Shown here: piece by piece, positions 1-9,266 of the stretch
How positions within the stretch are numbered: position 1 is the stretch's first letter
How the letters are laid out: the number at the start of each line of letters is the position of its first letter
Assembly (NCBI GenBank): GCA_946478865.1
Contig: CAMLDO010000007.1
Span: 1-64,000, forward strand
Direction of reading: 5' to 3'
Source: an uncultured Methylobacillus sp.
GTDB taxonomy: Bacteria > Pseudomonadota > Gammaproteobacteria > Burkholderiales > Methylophilaceae
DNA length: 64,000 nucleotides
Program-made: the position numbers and the translations under genes
Notes under the pieces: model-generated
The model's database searches: none
Seen by the model: the letters and a program-made list of their open reading frames with translations, nothing else
What the model was told of the DNA's origin: nothing

Positions 1-254
1 GTGTAGCCATTGGCGACGGCGGCAGACTGGGCTGCCTGCACGACATTGGCAAGCATGACTCCGCAGCCGAGTTGTCGCGCCGCCTGGATCGATGCGATGT
101 CGGCAATCGTCTGCAAATGCCGCTTCTGCATCCAGAGGCGGCCGCTATCCACGGCCAGCGCAGTGAACAGTACTGCCAGCATCAGTGTGATGACACCGAC
201 CATGCCGATGGCGCCGCGCTGTCGCTTCAAATTATTTGGATATATTCGAGTCAT
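1..254 (-). CDS. tadG: TadG-like Tad pilus protein, cut by the window edge
   Basis: Only the first 84 codons are present. The start (MTRIYPNNLKRQRGAIG) is followed by a hydrophobic segment (GVITLMLAVLFTALAVDSGR) and then WMQKRHLQTIADIASIQAARQLG, the usual N-terminus of TadG/TadE-like minor pilins of Tad systems. The protein is expected to be anchored in the inner membrane with a periplasmic body. Its start overlaps the end of the DUF3613 gene by about 20 bp, so it is the next gene of the tad operon. The C-terminal part, which often carries a von Willebrand factor A domain, lies outside the window. Confidence 0.8.
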   Translation of the reverse strand, partial: MTRIYPNNLKRQRGAIGMVGVITLMLAVLFTALAVDSGRLWMQKRHLQTIADIASIQAARQLGCGVMLANVVQAAQSAAVANGY

Positions 255-498
255 GCTTGAAGTACATCGGCTGCGGATGCTCGAAGCTCTTCAGATAGCG
301 TATATAGGCTCGATCCATCGCTGGCCCGGAAAGCGGCTGCGGCTGTGGAGAAGCCGCATCGCCCGAGCGCTGTAATTCCAGCCACGCATGCACTGCGGGT
401 TCGTTTTCCGTGGTTTGCTGCTGAACTGGCTGCTCTTCAGCGATTGCCGTCGTTGCGGCCAGCGACAACGCCGCCAGCCATAGAAGTTTCCTGTTCAT
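232..498 (-). CDS. DUF3613-type exported small protein of the tad locus
   Basis: An 88-residue protein with a signal peptide (MNRKLLWLAALSLAATTAIAEE) followed by a Gln/Glu-rich stretch and a short conserved-looking C-terminal part (AMDRAYIRYLKSFEHPQP). Small proteins of this design (DUF3613) occur between tadD and tadG in betaproteobacterial tad operons; the role is unknown. I chose the start at 498 because GGGAG lies 6 nt upstream; an in-frame start at 516 is possible. It overlaps the 3' end of tadD by about 60 bp in another frame, which suggests translational coupling. Confidence 0.65.
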   Translation of the reverse strand: MNRKLLWLAALSLAATTAIAEEQPVQQQTTENEPAVHAWLELQRSGDAASPQPQPLSGPAMDRAYIRYLKSFEHPQPMYFKHDSNISK

Positions 499-1246
499 CG
501 CTCGCTCCCGTTTCATTGCGCATGTCTTCTGTTGCCCCTGGCGAGGTCGGCCCCGCCATCCCCGTCACCGCTCCTTCCGGTGCAGCCCCTTGCTGCCCAG
601 CCATCTGCCGGATCCCGGCCAGCTCCTCGGCCGAAATGCCTACTTTCTCCGCAAATGCTGCCGCCTTGGCGTCCTCGCCGGTACGCGAGAGCAGCAGAAT
701 GAGGTTATGCGCGGGACGCCGCTGGTTGGGGGCCAGCTCGATGGCGGTGAGAAATTCGTGCAGTGCGGTCGCAGTATCCCCGCTCTGCATGAGCGCGTAG
801 CCGTAATCGTTGCGCACAGCGGCATCGATGGGCAGCGCAGCGCTGGCCGCCTTGAGGTGAGTGACGGCGGCGCTCCACTTGCCGGCGTTGCCAGCGCTCA
901 GACCCAAGCCCTGATAAGCATAGCCAGCGACGCAACTACGCAGCAGTTGTTGGTAAATGCGGTCCGCCTCTTCCTCGCGACCGGTCTGACGTAAGCCATC
1001 GGCGCGCAGCAGTTGTGCCTGCGGGACGTCGAGACGGGATGCGTCAAGATAGGCGATCGCGGCATGCGGCTTGCCCGCGGCCAGCATCTGACGGATGAGA
1101 CCGAGCCGCGTGGATGCCGCCGCCGGCAACTCCTTGCAGATGTTCTTCTCGTTGCTCCACAGCGAATTGTCGTCCGCTGCAGGAGGTTTTTCGGCAGCCG
1201 TGGCCGAGCAGGCGATGGCGAATAGCAGGCACAGGTATCGTTTCAT
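437..1246 (-). CDS. tadD: TadD-like TPR lipoprotein/periplasmic protein
   Basis: A 269-residue exported protein with an N-terminal signal (MKRYLCLLFAIACSATAAE) and tetratricopeptide repeats over about residues 60-210 (for example AYQGLGLSAGNAGKWSAAVTH and NDYGYALMQSGDTATALHEF). TadD assists assembly of the outer-membrane part of the Tad machine. Cys13 sits where a lipobox could be, but the match is poor. The last ~60 residues are low-complexity Gly/Ala/Thr-rich. It begins one base after tadC ends, consistent with one operon. Confidence 0.85.
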   Translation of the reverse strand: MKRYLCLLFAIACSATAAEKPPAADDNSLWSNEKNICKELPAAASTRLGLIRQMLAAGKPHAAIAYLDASRLDVPQAQLLRADGLRQTGREEEADRIYQQLLRSCVAGYAYQGLGLSAGNAGKWSAAVTHLKAASAALPIDAAVRNDYGYALMQSGDTATALHEFLTAIELAPNQRRPAHNLILLLSRTGEDAKAAAFAEKVGISAEELAGIRQMAGQQGAAPEGAVTGMAGPTSPGATEDMRNETGASDEQETSMAGGVVAGRNDGNR

Positions 1247-1247
1247 A

Positions 1248-2162
1248 TCATATTCCCTTCAGTGCACGTCCCAGGCCGACGAAACCCGGTCCGGCAAGAA
1301 AGATCATCAGCGCAGGAAACAGAAAAACCACCATCACGACGGTCATCTTGGCGGAAAGCTTGCTGACATATTCCCGCAGCTCGGACACCTGCCGTTCTTC
1401 CACAAGCTTGGTGTATTCGGTCAGGGAGTCGCGGATATTGCCGCCGTAACGGGTCACCTGCTTGAGCATGCCTATGGTGTCGTTGAGTTCGGGAACCTCC
1501 AGCGGCTCGGCCATTTCGGCCAGTGCCTCGCCACGCTCCTGCCCAGCCTGTATGCGCTTCAATACCGCCCCCAGCTCGACAGCAAGATGTGGAATCAGCT
1601 GGCGCCCCTGCTGTTCGATCACTTGCAGCGTGTGCTCGAATGAAAGCCCGGCATCGAACAGCATGCGCAGCAGATGCAGGAAAGCCGGAACCTCCTTGCG
1701 TATCATTTGCCGTCGCTGATTGGCACGCCAACGCAGGAAGCGGCGCAAGCCGATGAACATCAACGCGAATACGAAAATCATATGCAGCAGCAGCGTGGCA
1801 AAACTGGCCCCGTCGATGAAGGAATAGATTCCCGCGATGCCGGCAAATACAAACGGCAGCAGCCAACCCGCTGCAAGAAAGTAAAAACGCGTATGCGGAT
1901 TACCCCAACCGGCCTGTATCAGCAGGCGCTGCATCTCCTCGATCTCGCTGCTGGAAAAGCGCTCCAGCAGACGGATCAGCCGGGTATTGGCATCAGGCTT
2001 TTCAAAGCGGAAAAAATGCGAAATGTTGGCGCCGTCGCCGCGCAATGCTTCGGCGAAACGACGATGTACGCCCGGAGGCGGTCGATAGCGGCGGGAAGAA
2101 GAGAAAAGCAGCGCGGCAGTACCTACCATCAGCATCACGGCGATCCATAACCAGGCATTCAT
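1248..2162 (-). CDS. tadC: Tad inner-membrane platform protein TadC
   Basis: A 304-residue T2SSF-domain protein. One membrane helix opens the protein, a pair follows near residues 105-140, and one lies at the C-terminus (VVMVVFLFPALMIFLAGPG), with the cytoplasmic T2SSF domain between (residues ~150-275, including LRMLFDAGLSFEHTLQVIE). With TadB it forms the inner-membrane platform on which the ATPase TadA acts to extrude Flp pilin. It lies 3 bp from tadB and 1 bp from tadD. Confidence 0.9.
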   Translation of the reverse strand: MNAWLWIAVMLMVGTAALLFSSSRRYRPPPGVHRRFAEALRGDGANISHFFRFEKPDANTRLIRLLERFSSSEIEEMQRLLIQAGWGNPHTRFYFLAAGWLLPFVFAGIAGIYSFIDGASFATLLLHMIFVFALMFIGLRRFLRWRANQRRQMIRKEVPAFLHLLRMLFDAGLSFEHTLQVIEQQGRQLIPHLAVELGAVLKRIQAGQERGEALAEMAEPLEVPELNDTIGMLKQVTRYGGNIRDSLTEYTKLVEERQVSELREYVSKLSAKMTVVMVVFLFPALMIFLAGPGFVGLGRALKGI

Positions 2163-2165
2163 CGC

Positions 2166-3083
2166 TTACACGCTCCTCAGCATGCGCCACAACACCAATA
2201 CGCCCGTGATTTGCAGGCCGATGGCGATGAAAAGGGTCTTTTCTCCCGATGGGCTTTGCAGCATCAGATCCAGATAACCGGGATTCATGACCATCATGTA
2301 GCCCGCGATGGAAACCGGCGTCAGCGACAGCACCCAGGCGGAAATGCGCGTTTCGCCTGTCATGGCCGCCAGTTCACGCTGCGCCAGTTCGCGCTGGCGT
2401 ATCATCTGCACCACGCTTTGCAGCATTTCCTTGGGGCTGCTGCCGTAGCTGTTGCTGATGCGCATCGCCAGAGCGATCAGACTCATTTCACGCAGCCCAT
2501 GCAGCTGCGCTGCTTCGCTCAGCGTTTCGGGCATATCGGCGCCGAGATCCGTCGCGCGCACCACGCGGTCGAGGATATTCCGCAGCGGCTCCTTGGATTC
2601 CTCGGTCGCCAGCCGGATCGCGCCTTCGATGCTGCGCCCGGTGCCCAGGCTGCGCAGTACCTGATCGATGAACATCGGCACCTGCGCGATGATCTGTGCC
2701 TGGCGGCGGCGCAAACGCATATAAGGGAAGAGGAAACCGATGATCAGCACGGAGCCGGTAAACAGCAGGATTGCCCCCGCCCAGCGCAGCCACAGCCAGC
2801 CGATCAGGCCGAACAGCAGGAACAACGCAGGGATCGCGACGAAATGCCAGTCCTGCAACTCGAAACCGGCATAGATCGATCCCTTGACGCGCATCCGGTG
2901 CCAGAACGTCTGCTCCTGCCCGGGCGGCATGCCGGTAATGGTGGATCCGCGCGGCAATACCTGGCTGAAATGGTTGGCGACCTTTTCACGGAACCGCGCG
3001 CGACTGCCGGAGACCAGAATCCAGGCTGCCAGTCCCAGCATCAACAACCCGCCGCCAAGGAAAAGCCAGCCTCTCATAGCCAC
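2166..3083 (-). CDS. tadB: Tad inner-membrane platform protein TadB
   Basis: A 305-residue T2SSF-domain protein, partner of TadC. It has a membrane helix at residues 6-24, a pair around 90-130 and a C-terminal pair. The cytoplasmic domain contains the typical FIDQVLRSLGTGRSIEGAIR and MRISNSYGSSPKEMLQ segments. Its start overlaps the end of tadA by 10 bp, so translation is probably coupled. Confidence 0.9.
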   Translation of the reverse strand: MAMRGWLFLGGGLLMLGLAAWILVSGSRARFREKVANHFSQVLPRGSTITGMPPGQEQTFWHRMRVKGSIYAGFELQDWHFVAIPALFLLFGLIGWLWLRWAGAILLFTGSVLIIGFLFPYMRLRRRQAQIIAQVPMFIDQVLRSLGTGRSIEGAIRLATEESKEPLRNILDRVVRATDLGADMPETLSEAAQLHGLREMSLIALAMRISNSYGSSPKEMLQSVVQMIRQRELAQRELAAMTGETRISAWVLSLTPVSIAGYMMVMNPGYLDLMLQSPSGEKTLFIAIGLQITGVLVLWRMLRSV

Positions 3084-4342
3084 CGCGATTGCGCGGTCAA
3101 ATCGCGCAGTTTGGGATTGCAGGGCGTAACGTTTTCGCGCTTGAATTGACCGCTATCAAGGTCGAAGGAAAACAGCTCGTTCAATACGAACAGGTTGTCG
3201 CGCACCCCCGTGACTTCAGTGACGGAGACCACGCGGCGCTGGCCGTTGGGCATGCGGCTGATCTGGATCACCAGTTCCACCGCCGCCGCGATCATCTGCC
3301 GCAGCGTGCCTTCCGAGCCCTGGAAGCCCGCCAAGCCCGCCAGCATTTCCAGCCGCAGCATCGCATCCGAAGGATTGTTCGCGTGCACCGTGCTCATACA
3401 GCCGTCATGGCCGGTATTCATCGCCTGCAGCACGTCCATCACCTCTTTGCCGCGCACTTCGCCGAGGATGATGCGGTCCGGCCGCATGCGCAGCGAGTTC
3501 CGCACCAGATCGCGGGCAGTCACCTCTCCGGCCCCGTCGATATTGGGCGGGCGCGTTTCGAGTCGCACTACGTGCTCGTGATCGAGCTGCAGTTCGGCGG
3601 CATCTTCAATGGTAACGATGCGTTCTCCGGGCGGAATCGAGCGGCTCAGCACGTTGAGCAGCGTGGTCTTGCCCGCGCCGGTGCCGCCGCTCACGATGAT
3701 ATTGCAGCGCTTCTCGACCGCCGCCGTGAGGAAACTCAGCATGTCGCGGTCGAAGGAGCCGAGCTGTATCAGGTCCTGCGCCAGTAGCGGGTCCTTGCGG
3801 AATTTGCGGATGGAGAGGCATGGGCCGTTAAGCGCCAGCGGCGGAATGATTGCGTTGACGCGGCTACCATCCGGCAGGCGGGCATCCACCATGGGGCTCG
3901 ATTCGTCGATGCGCCGCCCGAGGTGCGCGAGGATGCGGCGGATCACGCGCAGCACATGCTCGTCGTCGATGAAACGCAGCGATGTCGCTTCCAGCCTGCC
4001 TTCGCGCTCGACGAAAATCTGCTTCGCGCCATTGACCAGGATATCGTTGACGCGCTCGTCCTTGATCAGCGTCTCCAGCGGTCCATAGCCCGCCAGCTCG
4101 TCAACCATATCCTCGGACAAATTCTCAAGATCGTAGCCGCTGACTGGCAGATGCTTTTCCGCGATGTACTGCGTCACCTTGCGGCGCACGTAGTCGGCTA
4201 CTTCCTGACGCGGAATATCGAACAATGCGATGCGGTCGCGCTCGATCTCGCCGATGAGGAAACGGTGCAGCAGGAACTTGAGTTCCTGATAATCCTCGGC
4301 CTGCTTGAGACCGAAATCGTAACCGTATAGCTTGAGGTCCAT
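3074..4342 (-). CDS. tadA: Tad pilus assembly ATPase TadA/CpaF
   Basis: A 422-residue secretion ATPase of the GspE/VirB11 class. The Walker A motif GGTGAGKT is at residues 219-226, the Walker B region reads RIILGEVRG, and the histidine box is [17 protein letters not shown]. The N-terminal domain is of the CpaF type. It powers Flp pilus extension from the cytoplasmic face of the TadB/TadC platform. Length and all motifs are normal. It is preceded by tadZ with a 35-bp gap. Confidence 0.95.
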   Translation of the reverse strand: MDLKLYGYDFGLKQAEDYQELKFLLHRFLIGEIERDRIALFDIPRQEVADYVRRKVTQYIAEKHLPVSGYDLENLSEDMVDELAGYGPLETLIKDERVNDILVNGAKQIFVEREGRLEATSLRFIDDEHVLRVIRRILAHLGRRIDESSPMVDARLPDGSRVNAIIPPLALNGPCLSIRKFRKDPLLAQDLIQLGSFDRDMLSFLTAAVEKRCNIIVSGGTGAGKTTLLNVLSRSIPPGERIVTIEDAAELQLDHEHVVRLETRPPNIDGAGEVTARDLVRNSLRMRPDRIILGEVRGKEVMDVLQAMNTGHDGCMSTVHANNPSDAMLRLEMLAGLAGFQGSEGTLRQMIAAAVELVIQISRMPNGQRRVVSVTEVTGVRDNLFVLNELFSFDLDSGQFKRENVTPCNPKLRDLTAQSRWL

Positions 4343-4377
4343 TGCGCACCCGTCCGATTAGGAAAACCTGCCTGCCT

Positions 4378-5595
4378 TTATGCCGTTGCCTTCGCCTTGG
4401 CCGGCTTGACCGCCGATGCCAGCCGCTTGAACAAGCCGCCTTGCCGCGGCGCATTGACTTCCTGCGCGCCCATTACCTGCTGCGCGAGCTTGCGCACGCT
4501 GATCACATAGGGATCGTTCGGCGACAACGTGAACATGCTTTCGCCGGAATTCATGGTCGCGAGCCGCGCCATTCCGGAAGGCGACAGCGTGCCCAGCAGC
4601 GGCAGGCCGAAAGACTGCGCGATGCTCTCGGCATCCGGCGGCATGCGCGACAGATAGCGGTCCACCACCAGCCCCGCGTTTTCCAGATTGATCTTTTCTT
4701 CGCGCATGTGCTTCAGCAATTGCAGGTTCTGGCGGCAGCTCGGCACGCTCTGCTCGATGAGCATGATCTGGCGGTCGGCATTGGTCAGCAGCAGCATGAG
4801 GAAGTCGGAGCGCGCCATGCCCCCAAGGTTGATGACGATGTGCGAGAAATAACGTCGCAGCGTGCGCAGCAGCACGTAGACGTCGGCGGAAGTGAACTGG
4901 GTACCGGTCCATGGCTCCTCCGGCATCGACAACACCGTGAGCCCGCTCTTGTGGCGGCCGAAGCCGGTCTGGATCAGGGTCGCGTCGATACGGCGCAGGC
5001 TGCGCACCGCGTCGATGAAGCTGTAGGATGCGGTCAGCCCGAGATAGAGCATCGCATCGCCATGCGGCGCGCCGAGATCGAGGAGCAGCGTCGGTTCGGA
5101 TTCCTGGATCGCGAGCGCGAGGTGCAACGCGAACATCGGCGAATCGCTGCCCGGACGCGCACTGATGACGGTGGTGATACGCCCACCGGAAGAAGTCTGG
5201 GCCGCCGCATAGGCACTGGCTTCCTTGGGCGCGAGGCGTTTGACTGTCGCGACGACCTCCGTGCCGCGCGTGCCGATCTTGATGAAATCGCGTGCGCCGA
5301 CCCGCATCGAGGCCAGCAGCAAATCCTGATCAACCGTATCGGACACCACCAGCACCGGCAGAAACGGCTTGGCGGCTACGAGACCTTCGATCAGCAGCGT
5401 CTCTTGCCGGTAGTTGCCGGCGGTCAGTTGGACAAAGATCGCCGACGCGCCAATCGCATCGGAAAGCTGCAGGATGCGCTCGATCGAAGGCGTGTCGGCC
5501 GGAATCAGCTCGCCGGCTTCTACCAGTGCGTGCGTCAGCCATTGCTGGCACTCGGGCGTCTGGGTCAGGGCTATGTAACTGCTGCGTTCGCTCAT
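4378..5595 (-). CDS. tadZ: TadZ/CpaE-like ParA-family localisation protein
   Basis: A 405-residue protein with a receiver-like N-terminal domain (to about residue 125) and a ParA/MinD-like C-terminal domain. TadZ localises the pilus machine to its assembly site. The nucleotide-binding loop is degenerate: where a GGVGKT-like loop is expected the sequence reads SARPGSDSPMFALHLALAI, with neither Gly-Gly nor the Walker lysine, while the following LLLDLGAPHGDAMLYLG keeps the Walker A' aspartate position. The identification rests mainly on position between secretin and TadA and on domain order. Confidence 0.85.
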   Translation of the reverse strand: MSERSSYIALTQTPECQQWLTHALVEAGELIPADTPSIERILQLSDAIGASAIFVQLTAGNYRQETLLIEGLVAAKPFLPVLVVSDTVDQDLLLASMRVGARDFIKIGTRGTEVVATVKRLAPKEASAYAAAQTSSGGRITTVISARPGSDSPMFALHLALAIQESEPTLLLDLGAPHGDAMLYLGLTASYSFIDAVRSLRRIDATLIQTGFGRHKSGLTVLSMPEEPWTGTQFTSADVYVLLRTLRRYFSHIVINLGGMARSDFLMLLLTNADRQIMLIEQSVPSCRQNLQLLKHMREEKINLENAGLVVDRYLSRMPPDAESIAQSFGLPLLGTLSPSGMARLATMNSGESMFTLSPNDPYVISVRKLAQQVMGAQEVNAPRQGGLFKRLASAVKPAKAKATA

Positions 5596-5604
5596 GACGG
5601 CCTC

Positions 5605-6948
5605 TTATCGCGACATGCCCGTGCCGGTGCCGGGCTGGGGATTGGTCTGGAAGAACATTTCGGTAAAGGTCGGCTTGTAATCGCGCACATCCGCGCCCGG
5701 CAATGACGGGAGCACGGCATTGCGTGCGATGGGGCGCACCAGATGCGGCGTCACCACCATGAGCAGTTCCTTGTCCTCGCGATCGAACCGGGTGGAGCGG
5801 AAAAAGGCGCCGATGATCGGCAGGTTGCCCAGCCAGGGGAATTTATCCACATTACTCAAAGTGTTGCGGCTCACGAGCCCACTGATCACGAAGCTCTCGC
5901 CGTCGCCGAGCGCGATGCTGGTATCCGTGCGGCGAACGCGCAAACCCGGCACGGCAACGCCGCCGCTTTGAACCGCATTGGTAAAGTCGAGCTCGCTGAC
6001 TTCCGGCGATACCTTGAGAAAAATACGATTGCTGTCCAGCACCGTCGGCGACAGCATGAGCCGCACGCCGTATTCCTTGTAGTTCACGGTTACCGAACTG
6101 TCTCCGCCTGAACCGCTGCGGATAGGCACCGGAAATTCGCCGCCTGCGAGGAAGGTTGCGCTCTGCCCGGAGACGGCAGTGAGGCTGGGTTCGGCCAGGG
6201 TATAGGCAAAGCCGTTGGCTTCCAGGATGCTCAGCGTCCCGAGCAAGCCCGAACCGGCATTGCCGAAAATCAGGTTGAAGGCATTGAATACGGGCAGAAA
6301 ACCGGAGGAACTGTTTACCGTGTAGCCGGAACTGCCGGACTCGACGCCATTCAGCGTACCCGGCGAACCAATGGCGATGGTGGTGTTACCGTCATTTTTG
6401 CCAATGAAAAAGCCAGCGCGCATCATGCTCTGGCGACTGACTTCGACAATTCTGATATCGATCTGAACCTGGCTATCGAAAGCCGCCACGCTTGCATCGA
6501 GGGGCCCGGAGACTCCGGGGTTAACCGCTTGCTGCGCCAGAGCATGCTTTTCCAGCGAAGCAGCCGCGCCGGTCAAGGCGACATTGTTGCCTGCAGGGGC
6601 GACTTCAAGCGGCGCGGCCCCGGACACTTCGATCTTCTGGCGCTCGCCATCGACAGCCGGATTGACGACAACCCTGATCACTCGTGCCGGTTGTATAGCC
6701 TGCTCGCTTTCCCACACCGACACATCGGTCGCTCCAATCTTCTTGGCTGTCAGCAGCAGATTGCGGGACGTCAGCACATTGAGACCGACAATAGCCGGAT
6801 CGCTCACGGCAACCCGCTTGATGGCCTGGGGATGCGTATAGACCTCCTGCCGGCCCGCCTCCAGCGCGAGCGACTCGGAAGATGCGGAAAAAGCTGGTGC
6901 TGAAATGACCAGTAGCGCCAGACTGAACAATCCCTGCTTGAACGTCAT
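5605..6948 (-). CDS. rcpA: Tad secretin RcpA/CpaC
   Basis: A 447-residue exported secretin. The signal peptide (MTFKQGLFSLALLVISAPAFS) is followed by the short N-terminal domain of CpaC proteins (VYTHPQAIKRVAVSDPAIVG), then a secretin domain from about residue 160 with VQIDIRIVEVSRQSM, ETKLL-type repeats and the C-terminal GLVSRNTLSNVDKFPWLGNL signature. It makes the outer-membrane channel for the Flp pilus. It lies 9 bp before tadZ and 30 bp after rcpC. Confidence 0.92.
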   Translation of the reverse strand: MTFKQGLFSLALLVISAPAFSASSESLALEAGRQEVYTHPQAIKRVAVSDPAIVGLNVLTSRNLLLTAKKIGATDVSVWESEQAIQPARVIRVVVNPAVDGERQKIEVSGAAPLEVAPAGNNVALTGAAASLEKHALAQQAVNPGVSGPLDASVAAFDSQVQIDIRIVEVSRQSMMRAGFFIGKNDGNTTIAIGSPGTLNGVESGSSGYTVNSSSGFLPVFNAFNLIFGNAGSGLLGTLSILEANGFAYTLAEPSLTAVSGQSATFLAGGEFPVPIRSGSGGDSSVTVNYKEYGVRLMLSPTVLDSNRIFLKVSPEVSELDFTNAVQSGGVAVPGLRVRRTDTSIALGDGESFVISGLVSRNTLSNVDKFPWLGNLPIIGAFFRSTRFDREDKELLMVVTPHLVRPIARNAVLPSLPGADVRDYKPTFTEMFFQTNPQPGTGTGMSR

Positions 6949-6978
6949 ACTTCCCCCTCTGTAGCGTCTTTTGCGCCA

Positions 6979-7941
6979 TCAGTTCTTGACGGTGACAACC
7001 TCCACCTGATCGCCACGATGCACAATGACCTTGGACGCATCCGCAGGTGCGGATTTCTTTTTTGCCGATGCTGTTGTTTTCCTGGCAAGCGCCTTCGCAG
7101 GCGCAGGCTTCGCCGATACAGCAACCAGTTGTGCTGGCGCAAGCCCGGTAGGCGTTGCCAATTCAGTCAGGCGAAGATAACGTGCCGCCTCTTCCGGTTT
7201 GGGCGACATGTCAGGAGGTTCGGCTCCCCGTAACGCGAGTCGAATTTCGCCGCTCTGGTCAGCCAGCATCAGACGCGAGGCATCTTTCTCTTGCACCGCC
7301 AGAATCGCAGACCGGCTGGACTTGCCATCTTCGTTTACTTTTTTGGACTTTTCCGGCTTGGACCCCGTAGCATTCTTATCAGCCATCTGCTTCAATGCGC
7401 TCGGCTGCTCCTCGGTTTCACCCGTGTCTTCGCCGTAAGCCAGTATGCGTACATCGCGGAGAATTACTTGAGCTGAGGTGACATCTGCTGTTTCCCGATT
7501 GCCACGCAGATACAACAGCACATCCACATAGTCCCCAGGCGTAACGAAACCGCCGACGCCAATCACTTCCGTCACCTTGATCGCCACGCCACGCTCACCG
7601 GCTTTCAGCGCTTGCGCGACCTTGCCCAAATGGGGGAAGTGACGAGATAGCACAGGAGTGTGGGCGGAAATAGGTTCCAGCGTCAGCTTGCCCACTACTT
7701 TGCTGAGGTTGTCGTAACCTTGCGCATCGCGTTGCGGCAAAGGCTCGATACGCACATCCTGCATAGTCAGCAGAATACCGGCGGGGATATCGCGTGCAGC
7801 GACGACTTGGGGGAAGGTGGGTGGGGGCGGTGGAGCAATGGGAGCGGCCTGTTTCGTACTGAGTCGATAACCGATGGCAGCGGTGGCTATCGCTCCGAGC
7901 GCCAGGAAAATCGCCACGACACGCAACAGGGTACTGTTCAT
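6979..7941 (-). CDS. rcpC: Tad pilus protein CpaB/RcpC
   Basis: A 320-residue protein with one N-terminal membrane helix (LLRVVAIFLALGAIATAAIGY), a SAF domain around residues 45-110 (VVAARDIPAGILLTMQDVRI) and a CpaB C-terminal domain (VIGVGGFVTPGDYVDVLLYL). It is thought to help secretin assembly. The C-terminal region is Lys/Ala-rich (ALARKTTASAKKKSAPADAS), a basic tail I do not know from the family. It sits between tadE and rcpA. Confidence 0.9.
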   Translation of the reverse strand: MNSTLLRVVAIFLALGAIATAAIGYRLSTKQAAPIAPPPPPTFPQVVAARDIPAGILLTMQDVRIEPLPQRDAQGYDNLSKVVGKLTLEPISAHTPVLSRHFPHLGKVAQALKAGERGVAIKVTEVIGVGGFVTPGDYVDVLLYLRGNRETADVTSAQVILRDVRILAYGEDTGETEEQPSALKQMADKNATGSKPEKSKKVNEDGKSSRSAILAVQEKDASRLMLADQSGEIRLALRGAEPPDMSPKPEEAARYLRLTELATPTGLAPAQLVAVSAKPAPAKALARKTTASAKKKSAPADASKVIVHRGDQVEVVTVKN

Positions 7942-7963
7942 GCTCGCTCCCTTTTATTCATTT

Positions 7964-8446
7964 TTATGATCCCAAATCGATCACAGCACTTCCGGCAATA
8001 TCGTCAGGTAATCGCGGTACCTGCCCGATTCCGGGGAGCGTCAATATGGGCATGGGTGGGTTCGAGGTGTAGTCTGCATATACCACACTAACCGTCAGGA
8101 CATCGCCATTCCAGACAAACTGCACGTTGCCGTTCGCAGGCCCCAGCACTTCAGTACGAATGGTGGTCGGCAGCCAAGCAAGGCTGTTGCCTACCGTAGT
8201 GCTCGCACGCGATTCAACCTGAGTTTGATACGCGCCACTGCTCGCAAAAGCCAGGTTGTCCACGGCAATAGCCGAACGTGCCCCCTCTTCCGCCGCGTGC
8301 TGAAAAGACTCTCTCAACATCATCGCCATGCCATAACTCACGAGCGCATAGAACACGGTAAAGAACAGAACGAACAGCAGCGCAAATTCGATAGCCGCCG
8401 CGCCCTTCTGTCGGCGCATCGGTATATGTTGTTCACGCCCCTTCAT
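7964..8446 (-). CDS. tadE: TadE-like minor pilin
   Basis: A 160-residue protein with the Tad pseudopilin N-terminus: MRRQKGAAAIEFALLFVLFF, in which the residues after Gly-Ala match the processed minor pilins. The rest is a small periplasmic domain. The open frame extends to 8719 but ATG 8444-8446 is the sensible start, because it forms a 4-bp ATGA overlap with the preceding prepilin-peptidase gene. Processing by that peptidase is likely. Confidence 0.85.
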   Translation of the reverse strand: MKGREQHIPMRRQKGAAAIEFALLFVLFFTVFYALVSYGMAMMLRESFQHAAEEGARSAIAVDNLAFASSGAYQTQVESRASTTVGNSLAWLPTTIRTEVLGPANGNVQFVWNGDVLTVSVVYADYTSNPPMPILTLPGIGQVPRLPDDIAGSAVIDLGS

Positions 8447-8889
8447 ATCCGCACCCAGATCGATAACATGAGTCCGATGGAAAGAGCAGCGCCGAAAGGT
8501 AACCAACGTCGAGAACTGTTCTGGTAGCCCGCATATCGAGCGCTGGCCATGACCAGCAAAGCTAGCGCTGTGAGCAATGCCCCTACACAGAAACTCACCA
8601 ATACAGCATGCCAGCCGCCGAGTAGAGCGATAGCAAACAGGAGTTTGACATCGCCGGCGCCCAACCAACGCACTATGTAGCCAGGCAGGGTCAGTGCCAA
8701 CGCGAACCCCACGCCCCACATTACAGCCACCCAGTCGCCACCAAGCACAGCCTCACCAGTAATGGCCAGAAAGACTAGTGCAAACGCGGATGCGCCCAAG
8801 GTGTATAGGTTGGGAATGCGGCGCGCGGCAAGATCCGTCACCAGCACGGCCAAACCCCATGCAATAACCGGCATGATCGCCGCTCGCAT
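8443..8889 (-). CDS. cpaA: Prepilin peptidase CpaA/TadV
   Basis: A 148-residue polytopic protein of the A24 aspartic peptidase family. The first catalytic aspartate lies in LVTDLAARRIPN and the second in the GxGD motif (WLGAGDVKLLFAIA). It removes the leader from Flp and TadE/TadG. Only the peptidase core is present, without the methylase domain of PilD, as is normal for Tad loci. It follows flp directly and overlaps tadE by 4 bp. Confidence 0.93.
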   Translation of the reverse strand: MRAAIMPVIAWGLAVLVTDLAARRIPNLYTLGASAFALVFLAITGEAVLGGDWVAVMWGVGFALALTLPGYIVRWLGAGDVKLLFAIALLGGWHAVLVSFCVGALLTALALLVMASARYAGYQNSSRRWLPFGAALSIGLMLSIWVRI

Positions 8890-8904
8890 GGGGCCTCCAT
8901 CAAC

Positions 8905-9090
8905 CTATACTGCTGTTCCGCCTAGCGCCACTAAGATCTGGTTGAAAATACTCTTGACTTGGTTGCCTACTGGCGTCACGAAAAGGACCAGCACGACCGC
9001 CACCATTGCAGCAATCAGTGCGTATTCGATGGCGCTCGCGCCTTCTTCGTCGCGAACGAATTGAGTGAAACGTTTAACAAGTGTCATCAT
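8905..9090 (-). CDS. flp: Flp/Fap major pilin
   Basis: A 61-residue type IVb pilin. The leader (MMTLVKRFTQFVRDEEG) is followed by the processing site before ASAIEYALIAAMVAVVLVLF, with the conserved Glu5-Tyr6 pair. It polymerises into the adhesive Flp pilus. It is first in the operon; the ribosome site GGGAGAGG lies just upstream of tandem ATG codons at 9090 and 9087, so either could be used. Confidence 0.93.
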   Translation of the reverse strand: MMTLVKRFTQFVRDEEGASAIEYALIAAMVAVVLVLFVTPVGNQVKSIFNQILVALGGTAV

Positions 9091-9171
9091 CAACCTCTCC
9101 CACAGATCAAGTCGTACAACTCAAACATCAGAATTATTATTGTTTTGTAGCATTCCCATGAATGCAGCTTC

Positions 9172-9200
9172 AATATACCCCTTCATGGAAAGGGTCACAA
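9172..9200 (-). promoter_or_regulatory. Candidate flp/tad operon promoter
   Basis: On the minus strand TTGTGA (9195-9200) and TATATT (9172-9177) are 17 bp apart, a good sigma-70 fit. The leader to flp would be about 80 nt. The spacer itself is an inverted repeat (CCCTT/AAGGG), so a regulator could sit between the two boxes. Confidence 0.45.
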
Positions 9201-9266
9201 CTTTATCTTAACTGGCAACATCCACACATAACCTCCTGTTCCGTATTGCGAAACAAGACATTTCGA

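Noticed and set aside
4342..5706. 454-codon open frame on the plus strand
   Set aside because: Opposite tadZ, with Arg/His/Gln-rich translation and no ribosome site.
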